Of a stretch of 12,522 nt of DNA, positions 8,033 to 12,522 are shown piece by piece; positions within the stretch are counted from its first letter, which is position 1; every line of letters begins with the position of its first letter. The position numbers were made by a program, and so were the translations under genes. The DNA is from Nitrospiria bacterium (lineage in GTDB: Bacteria; Nitrospirota; Nitrospiria; Nitrospirales; UBA8639), in the NCBI GenBank assembly GCA_030430725.1, contig JAUIKP010000040.1, forward strand, positions 1 to 12,522, in the 5' to 3' direction. Below the pieces are notes generated by a model, which made no database searches, was not told the DNA's origin, and saw only the letters and a program-made list of their open reading frames with translations.

Positions 8033-9970
8033 ATGCTGGGATCCCATCACGATCCGTCAACGAACCTCAACGAAGAGACTGCACTCCGAACTATCCTGGA
8101 GGGCACGGCCACTGTTACAGGGGAACGATTCTTTGAAGCCCTGGTGGAAAACCTGGCCAAAGCCTTACATACCCATGCCGCCTGGGTCACGGAATATTTT
8201 CCTGATTCCCGACGAATGAAAGCCCTAGCGTTTTATTTAGAGGGCACCTTCCTCAAAAATTGGGAAATGGATATTGCCGGGACCCCGTGCGAGCACGTTA
8301 TCGAGCAAGTCCGACTCATTCATTTCCCAGACAACTTATTAAATCTCTTTCCCATTGATCCCGATATCGTCGGCATGAAGGCAGCCAGCTATATGGGTCT
8401 CCCACTGGTCGATTCGATCGGAAATATCCTTGGGCATCTGGCGGTCATGGATACCAGACCCATGCCGGCGGAACCGCGGGTGCAGACGATTGTTCGAATT
8501 TTTGCATCAAGGGCGAGTGCCGAACTCCAGCGCATCCACGCAGAATCCGCGACACGTGAACGTGAACAAAAGTTGCGGCGATTTGTGGACAGTGCCATGG
8601 ATGCGATTATTGAATTAGATGAAGATCTTGGAGTAACCCGAATCAATCCGGCTGCCGAAAAGGTATTCAAATGTAAAGCCACTCATTTGTTTGGTAAGAA
8701 TTTTTCCCACTCTCTTTCCCAAAAAGACTCCGAGAAATTACGACTTCTTATCCAAGATCTCAACGCGAAACCGGCAGGCCAGCGATCCCTCTGGGTTTCT
8801 GGTGGATTCACGGCCCTCCGCGCAGACGGTTCGGAATTTCCCGCAGAAGCCACTCTTTCCCAATTTCACATGGATGGAAAGATCTATTACAGCCTGATTC
8901 TTCGTAATGTGAATGAACGCCTGGAAGCGGAACAAAAAATTCGATCCCTCACGATTGAAAAAGAATTTCTCAAAGAAGAATTACATGAGCTCCAACACTT
9001 TGGGGAAATTTTGGGGAATAGTCCCGCCTTGGGGCACGTCCTCCGGGATATCCAACAGGTCGCCGATACCGAAGCCACTGTGCTCATTTCAGGCGAAACC
9101 GGGACCGGCAAAGAGGTGATGGCCCGCGCCATTCATGCCAACAGCCGGCGTCGGAATCACCCATTCATCAAAGTGAACTGCGCCGCAATTCCTGCGACCT
9201 TAATCGAAAGTGAATTTTTTGGACATGAACAGGGTGCGTTTACCGGCGCCACGAAAAAGCGGGAAGGACGGTTTTCATTGGCCGACGGAGGGACCATTTT
9301 TCTAGATGAAATCGGCGAACTACCTTTGGATCTTCAAGGGAAACTGTTACGCATTCTTCAGGAAGGGGAATTCGATCCGGTCGGCAGTTCCCACACCAAA
9401 AAGGTAAATGTCCGTGTCCTGGCGGCCACAAATCGTGATTTACAGAAGGAGGTCCAAGATGGAAAATTTCGTGAAGATCTTTTTTATCGATTAAATGTCT
9501 TTCCCATCCATCTTCCGCCTTTGCGTGAACGCGGAGAAGATGTGGTCCTCCTGGCCAACACATTTGTTCAGCATTTTGCTCAACGAGTGGGTCGGACGGT
9601 GACCCCCCTTTCCCCTGACGCACTCGGACGACTCACGGCGTACCATTGGCCGGGAAATGTACGGGAATTGCAAAACGTGATCGAGCGGGCGGTCATTACG
9701 GCCCAAAACAGTCAATTAAATCTTGACCGTGCCCTCCCAGAGGCTAAAGGGACCCCTTCTTCGACTCATGAAAGCGTCAAACAGGAGTCTCCCACTTGCA
9801 TTCGAACCATTCAGGAAATTCAAAATTTTGAGCGTCAAAACATTCTACTGGCCCTTGAACAACGCGGGTGGAAAGTATCAGGTGAACAGGGAGCTGCCAA
9901 ACTTCTTGGCATGAACTCTTCAACCCTTGCATCTCGTATGAAAACTTTGGGCATTACTCGCACGAAATAA
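8033..9970 (+). CDS. Sigma-54-dependent transcriptional activator (GAF-PAS-AAA+-Fis HTH, FhlA-like)
   Basis: ATG 8033 has GGGAG 5 nt upstream; TTG 8021 in frame is an alternative. The protein is 645 aa. Residues about 18-168 are a GAF domain (motifs [25 protein letters not shown]), about 180-300 a PAS domain ([26 protein letters not shown]), then a short coiled linker. About 325-560 is the AAA+ core, with Walker A GETGTGKE (from G354), sigma-54 contact loop GAFTGA (401-406), Walker B IFLDE (D425, E426) and later arginine-bearing [10 protein letters not shown]. The C-terminal Fis-type helix-turn-helix spans about 609-640 ([21 protein letters not shown]). All parts needed to remodel sigma-54 RNA polymerase are intact. 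There is no receiver domain, so activity is controlled by ligands at GAF or PAS rather than phosphorylation. The best local target is the sigma-54 promoter at 10177, right after this gene. Confidence 0.95.
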   Translation: MLGSHHDPSTNLNEETALRTILEGTATVTGERFFEALVENLAKALHTHAAWVTEYFPDSRRMKALAFYLEGTFLKNWEMDIAGTPCEHVIEQVRLIHFPDNLLNLFPIDPDIVGMKAASYMGLPLVDSIGNILGHLAVMDTRPMPAEPRVQTIVRIFASRASAELQRIHAESATREREQKLRRFVDSAMDAIIELDEDLGVTRINPAAEKVFKCKATHLFGKNFSHSLSQKDSEKLRLLIQDLNAKPAGQRSLWVSGGFTALRADGSEFPAEATLSQFHMDGKIYYSLILRNVNERLEAEQKIRSLTIEKEFLKEELHELQHFGEILGNSPALGHVLRDIQQVADTEATVLISGETGTGKEVMARAIHANSRRRNHPFIKVNCAAIPATLIESEFFGHEQGAFTGATKKREGRFSLADGGTIFLDEIGELPLDLQGKLLRILQEGEFDPVGSSHTKKVNVRVLAATNRDLQKEVQDGKFREDLFYRLNVFPIHLPPLRERGEDVVLLANTFVQHFAQRVGRTVTPLSPDALGRLTAYHWPGNVRELQNVIERAVITAQNSQLNLDRALPEAKGTPSSTHESVKQESPTCIRTIQEIQNFERQNILLALEQRGWKVSGEQGAAKLLGMNSSTLASRMKTLGITRTK

Positions 9971-10053
9971 TTCCTGCACGATTTCTACCCATATTTTTTC
10001 ATTTTTTTCCGATTCCCTTTCAGCATTTCTTCATTTCCAGGATTCTATTCAGT

Positions 10054-10109
10054 TTGCGAACTTTCGTAAATTCGAATTATGAAATTTCACAATTCGGCAA
10101 ATTTCGTGA
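10054..10109 (+). promoter_or_regulatory. Cluster of dyad sites, candidate upstream activating sequence (enhancer)
   Basis: Three 16-bp elements align on the pattern TTRYGAAA-TTTCRYAA. Site 1 (10054-10069) is TTGCGAACTTTCGTAA, site 2 (10077-10092) is TTATGAAATTTCACAA, and site 3 (10094-10109) is a weaker TCGGCAAATTTCGTGA. Right halves are TTTC[GA][TC][AG]A in all three. Site 2 is the core of a 24-bp near-palindrome (10073-10096) with outer arms CGAATT and AATTCG and one mismatched pair. The centres lie about 141, 118 and 101 bp before the predicted start at about 10203, the usual range for enhancer-binding proteins of sigma-54. Binding by the activator encoded just upstream is inferred. Confidence 0.65.
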
Positions 10110-10176
10110 GCGAATATCCCACCACCTGTTATTGCAAGACATTGTTTTTATTTATTTTTATTAAGACTTTTCAGCT

Positions 10177-10192
10177 TGGCACATCCCCTGCA
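10177..10192 (+). promoter_or_regulatory. Sigma-54 (RpoN) -24/-12 promoter of the OsmC gene
   Basis: The sequence TGGCACATCCCCTGCA matches the sigma-54 consensus TGGCACG-N4-TTGCA at 14 of the 16 positions if the N4 is counted as free. The invariant GG (10178-10179) and GC (10190-10191) are separated by exactly 10 nt. The predicted start is about 12 nt after the GC, near 10203. It lies downstream of the activator gene and its candidate enhancer dyads and upstream of the OsmC gene, with a leader of roughly 185 nt. Confidence 0.8.
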
Positions 10193-10389
10193 CAATAAAT
10201 TTGGCATGGAAGACAGCATATATCAAATCAGGTTCTCAAGGTGAAGGTAGGAACAAAATGACGAGTCAGGATGCGCGAAATTCACACTCTCAGAGGCCAG
10301 CTGAAAAGGGGAACCTTCAGGATATGTGCCGTCAGGCGGATCAACTTTTTTTTCACATGCTGTTTCACACTCAACCAGGAGGATGTGCC

Positions 10390-10959
10390 ATGTCATCAGT
10401 CGCCACACCATCAACTATCAATGGGGTCAACGTCGAACAATTAGGTACCAATATCCATGCCATTCAGGGCGAACCCGGTTTGGCCAAATTTCAGTTCCGG
10501 GCCACCAACTCCTGGGTCAATGGGGGGCACAATCGCACAACAATCAAGGAATTTTACGGAGTGGGCAAAGAAGATACGACCCGAACTGAGCCATTTGTCC
10601 TGGATGCCGATGAACCGCCGGTCTTGTTAGGACAGGACCAGGGAGCCAATCCGGTGGAGTTTGTGTTGCATGCCCTGGCGGCCTGCCTGACCACATCGAT
10701 GGTCTATCATGCGGCCGCTCAGGGCATCAAAATCGACTCTGTAGAATCTAGGTTGGAGGGAGACTTAGATCTTCATGGGTTTCTAGGGCTGTCTCAAGAC
10801 GTTCGACCAGGCTATCAAAATCTCCGGGTTCATTTCACCGTGAAAAGTGACGCCCCAGCCGAGACTCTTAGAAAATTGACGAAGTATTCACCGGTTTTCG
10901 ATATTGTATCGAATCCCGTACCGGTGGCAATATCGGTGAAGACGGACAGAACCAACTGA
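10390..10959 (+). CDS. OsmC/Ohr-family protein, single-cysteine type
   Basis: ATG 10390 is chosen because AGGAGG (10377-10382) lies 7 nt upstream. The same frame is open back to 10201, with an alternative ATG 10258 preceded by AGGTAGGA, which would add 44 residues of unfamiliar sequence. From 10390 the protein is 189 aa. The OsmC fold is shown by NPVEFVLHALAACLTTSMVYHAAAQGI (helix bearing C99, the peroxidatic position) and the C-terminal VKSDAPAETLRKLTKYSPVFDIVSNPVPV. The second, resolving Cys of classic OsmC/Ohr is replaced in SPVFDIV, and C99 is the only cysteine. Classic members reduce organic hydroperoxides with lipoyl or other thiols; this branch is less well characterised and may need an external thiol. 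Control by the sigma-54 promoter at 10177 is strongly suggested by position. No signal peptide, so cytoplasmic. Confidence 0.88.
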   Translation: MSSVATPSTINGVNVEQLGTNIHAIQGEPGLAKFQFRATNSWVNGGHNRTTIKEFYGVGKEDTTRTEPFVLDADEPPVLLGQDQGANPVEFVLHALAACLTTSMVYHAAAQGIKIDSVESRLEGDLDLHGFLGLSQDVRPGYQNLRVHFTVKSDAPAETLRKLTKYSPVFDIVSNPVPVAISVKTDRTN

Positions 10960-10970
10960 CGACAAGCCAA

Positions 10971-11005
10971 GCCGGTTGTCTCAGGCTCAACCTGAGGCAA
11001 TCGGC
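10971..11005 (+). terminator. 15-bp hairpin after the OsmC gene, probable transcription end
   Basis: GCCGGTTGTCTCAGG (10971-10985) pairs with CCTGAGGCAATCGGC (10991-11005) around a 5-nt loop CTCAA; thirteen pairs are Watson-Crick and two are G-U wobbles. It starts 12 nt after the OsmC stop. No U-run follows (it reads CCATGAG), so it may need Rho or act as a 3'-end stability hairpin. Confidence 0.6.
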
Positions 11006-11032
11006 CCATGAGTGAACGAATTAACAGAAAGT

Positions 11033-11625
11033 ATGCTCAAAATTGTATAGTGTTTTTTCTCTGGCACCCTGTGTTACTTATCTTTCCTAGCCATCTTTTT
11101 GTATGCCGTAAGATCTCTGGGATACTTTAGCGTCTCCAATACCATTGATGGCTAACCCTAGATTATAGTCCGGCAGGCTCTGGCCATCAATGTACCAGCT
11201 ACTGCTGTTTGATGCCTGGCAACCCATAAAGGCGAGACTTGGCACATTCAAGCCCCATTCGGTCAGGGCTTACTGGATGGAAGCAGATTGGGGATGGTTT
11301 TCATGGCCACATTCCTCCTCAAATCACGTTGATTTGTTCGGAATACGGCAGGTCTGGCTCTATTTACGAAACCAGGCGTACACACCTTTACCGCTCAAGA
11401 TCCCTGTCCTGCAGAACCAGGTACGGCATCCTCTATATGCGGGTGGCGTTTGCCTTCTGGGCCACCCCAACAATGACGATTGCCCATCTGGTCTTTGCGG
11501 TGACAGGAACCACCTAGATTCTGATAGCCATTCAATGAGAAGAAAAGGATTTGGTGGCTTTCCATGGATAAGCGTGTAACGACTATCAAAAAGGAGTACC
11601 CAAACGTATTCCCCGCTTTTTCTGG
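11033..11625 (+). pseudogene. Decayed methanethiol S-methyltransferase-like (MddA/NnrU family) gene
   Basis: Pieces of one membrane methyltransferase appear in order but in three frames. Frame A (from ATG 11033) gives CYLSFLAIFLYAV, TIDG and QALAINV, broken by stops at 11048, 11153, 11159 and 11210. A segment from about 11240 reads WHIQAPFGQGLL and MATFLL. It then shifts near 11310 to NHVDLFGIRQVWLYLRN, YTPLPLKIP and VRHPLYAG, the last being the RHP signature of NnrU/isoprenylcysteine methyltransferase relatives. It shifts again near 11430 to AFWATPTMTIAHLVFAVTGTT, then stop 11515, ILIAIQ, stop 11536, EEKDLVAFHG, stop 11569, and a YQKGVPKRIPRF tail. An intact MddA is about 250-270 aa, so the relic also lacks some 50-70 internal residues. 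Live members make dimethyl sulfide from methanethiol. Assignment is from remembered family motifs. Confidence 0.78.
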
Positions 11626-12003
11626 GGGAACCTCACGAGGAAACCAGAAGCCGCAAGAATATTGGCTCCATGAAGTCTTAAAGCACATAAACCGCTGCGT
11701 GACAAAACCATGCAGCAGCGACTTTATCTCTATAACAGGGAAGGGAAAACAACCATGCACACATTAAAAACTGAATTTTACTTCAGAATGCTTTCAGGAA
11801 GCTGCCTGTATGAACAAGTTTGGTTGGTATGGGGTGGAATTTTTCATAACCAAGGAGCATTCTGACTTCTCACCCCTTTTATTATCTCTGCATTCAACTA
11901 TATCTTTTCTCCCTTTTTCCTGGCCGCCAACCCATACGCACATAATGGAGTGAAATCCATACAAAAAAAACGTATCTCAAGTGATTACATTTGAACCCTA
12001 GCC
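11626..12003. other. Gene-free stretch with overlapping inverted repeats
   Basis: No convincing gene: short open frames here lack family motifs and ribosome sites. A perfect 10-bp inverted repeat, TCAGAATGCT (11783-11792) and AGCATTCTGA (11856-11865), spans 83 bp. A perfect 6-bp repeat, GGGGTG (11831-11836) and CACCCC (11871-11876), has one arm inside and one outside it, so the two stems would interlock or exclude each other. A run of eight A at about 11964-11971 lies near the end of the cupin gene and reads as U8 on its strand, but only a 4-bp stem flanks it. The region probably continues the decay seen in the adjoining pseudogene. Confidence 0.4.
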
Positions 12004-12330
12004 TCAGTCCTCCCAAAACACTGCAAGCCAGATCGTGTCTTGTTGGGGGTCGGTCCATTCCACACGATGCCTGGTATGGGGTGAAAGATAAAGAGAATCT
12101 CCTGGACCAAAAATCAATTCAGATTGTCCCTCAATTTTGAGTGAGGCTTTTCCTGCTAGTACCACAACGTATTCATGCTCTGCCTGGTCATACCAAAATT
12201 CGGGTGGAGAGGCCTGGCCCCGTGACACTATCCGCTCAATCCGCACAAAGCGACTCCTCAATACCTCACTCGTCAATTCGTGATCAATGCGTTCAGGAAT
12301 ATCGGCGAAAAGATTTTGACATCGTTCCAT
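12004..12330 (-). CDS. Small cupin-domain protein
   Basis: ATG at 12330 has AGAGGTG (12337-12343) 6 nt upstream; GTG 12339 overlaps that site and is less likely. The protein is 108 aa, a single cupin barrel without signal peptide. The barrel motifs are PPEFWYDQAEHEYVVVLAG (motif 1), FGPGDSLYLSPHTRHRVEWT (motif 2, with PGD turn and H-x-x-H-R) and a closing TIWLAVFW strand. Motif 1 has E-H in place of the canonical HxH, so metal binding, if any, must use an altered ligand set built around that His/Glu and the His of motif 2. This subgroup of stand-alone cupins has no firmly known reaction that I can name. It is isolated on the - strand next to degraded DNA. Confidence 0.85.
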   Translation of the reverse strand: MERCQNLFADIPERIDHELTSEVLRSRFVRIERIVSRGQASPPEFWYDQAEHEYVVVLAGKASLKIEGQSELIFGPGDSLYLSPHTRHRVEWTDPQQDTIWLAVFWED

Positions 12331-12431
12331 TTCCTGCACCTCTTAACAATTCGTTTTTGTTATGAAGCTCACAGAAAGCTCCCGGCCATATGGCAGACTC
12401 TTAGACCTGGCTGATTGGCATATGGGCACTT

Positions 12432-12521
12432 CTAAAAACAGTCGAGGTAGCGTGTTTGCTCCGCTGTCACTGGGCTAGGCATGCCATCGGGAAGGACCAT
12501 GAGAAAAGAGCGGGCCTCCTG
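12432..12521 (-). CDS. Possible C-terminal tail of an unidentified gene cut by the window end
   Basis: On the - strand a frame open from the window edge runs 29 codons to a TAG at 12432-12434, reading QEARSFLMVLPDGMPSPV, then TAEQTRYLDCF. It is too short to recognise. An AGGAGG at 12515-12520 lies 14 nt before an in-frame ATG (12500), too far for a good start, so a tail of a longer gene is more likely than a 22-residue peptide. It ends about 100 nt before the cupin gene on the same strand. Chance openness cannot be excluded. Confidence 0.25.
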   Translation of the reverse strand, partial: QEARSFLMVLPDGMPSPVTAEQTRYLDCF

Positions 12522-12522
12522 A

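Noticed and set aside
9240..9623. Antisense open frame of 127 residues
   Set aside because: Lies opposite the AAA+ core of the sigma-54 activator; a shadow of strong codon bias.
10103..10114. TTCG-N4-CGAA as a separate dyad evenly spaced with the others
   Set aside because: Its half-sites point the opposite way to those of the other two dyads; centring at 10101/10102 gives a better match to the shared pattern.
11190..11579. A 129-residue open frame as a separate gene
   Set aside because: Only its middle matches a methyltransferase family; the flanking family motifs continue in other frames, so it is a fragment of a pseudogene.
11564..11767. A 67-residue open frame after the pseudogene
   Set aside because: No ribosome site or motif; its first part overlaps the C-terminal remains of the methyltransferase.

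Overview
The window is about 12.5 kb of chromosomal bacterial DNA with roughly balanced base composition, dense coding and clear AGGAGG-type ribosome binding sites. A haem-c Tll0287-type protein, FhlA-like sigma-54 regulator, YceI, OsmC, DsbA-like thioredoxin-fold protein and sensor kinases with GIAHDINNP/GIGHELNNP phospho-acceptor boxes together suggest a Gram-negative aerobic chemolithotroph or related environmental bacterium. A Nitrospira-like (Nitrospirota) source is my best guess, but this is inference and no rRNA or marker gene is present to confirm it.

Left part (1-4525, + strand): the tail of a response-regulator receiver domain, a terminator-like hairpin, then a tightly packed three-gene signalling operon. 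Its genes are a soluble histidine kinase with an N-terminal Rossmann (NAD(P)-binding type) domain, a membrane histidine kinase (dCache-HAMP-PAS-HisKA-HATPase) overlapping it by 8 nt, and an exported Tll0287-like c-haem protein overlapping that by 4 nt (ATGA). The two kinases have closely related phosphotransfer cores but different inputs: cytoplasmic dinucleotide-like versus periplasmic ligand, with a haem protein beside it. The natural reading is a redox or electron-flow sensing module.

Middle part (4634-7724): an exported M28-family zinc aminopeptidase on +, convergent with a - strand pair, a DsbA/FrnE-like CxxC protein followed by a periplasmic YceI-family protein. A 194-nt convergent spacer (6128-6321) between the peptidase and YceI holds no clear terminator that I could find.

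Right-centre (8033-10959, +): a GAF-PAS-AAA+-Fis sigma-54 activator, then a 419-nt spacer with a set of TTRYGAAATTTCRYAA-like dyads and, about 70 bp further on, a near-consensus -24/-12 sigma-54 promoter (TGGCACA-N4-CTGCA) that reads into an OsmC-family gene. Activator, enhancer sites, promoter and target are therefore all visible in one 3-kb cassette. This is the best candidate for an undescribed regulatory system here. A 15-bp hairpin closes the unit.

Right end (11033-12522): a decayed methanethiol S-methyltransferase (MddA/NnrU-like) gene with several frameshifts and stops, a gene-free stretch with overlapping inverted repeats, a small - strand cupin, and what may be the C-terminal tail of another - strand gene cut by the window edge. 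No tRNA, rRNA, CRISPR array, transposase or integrase was seen.
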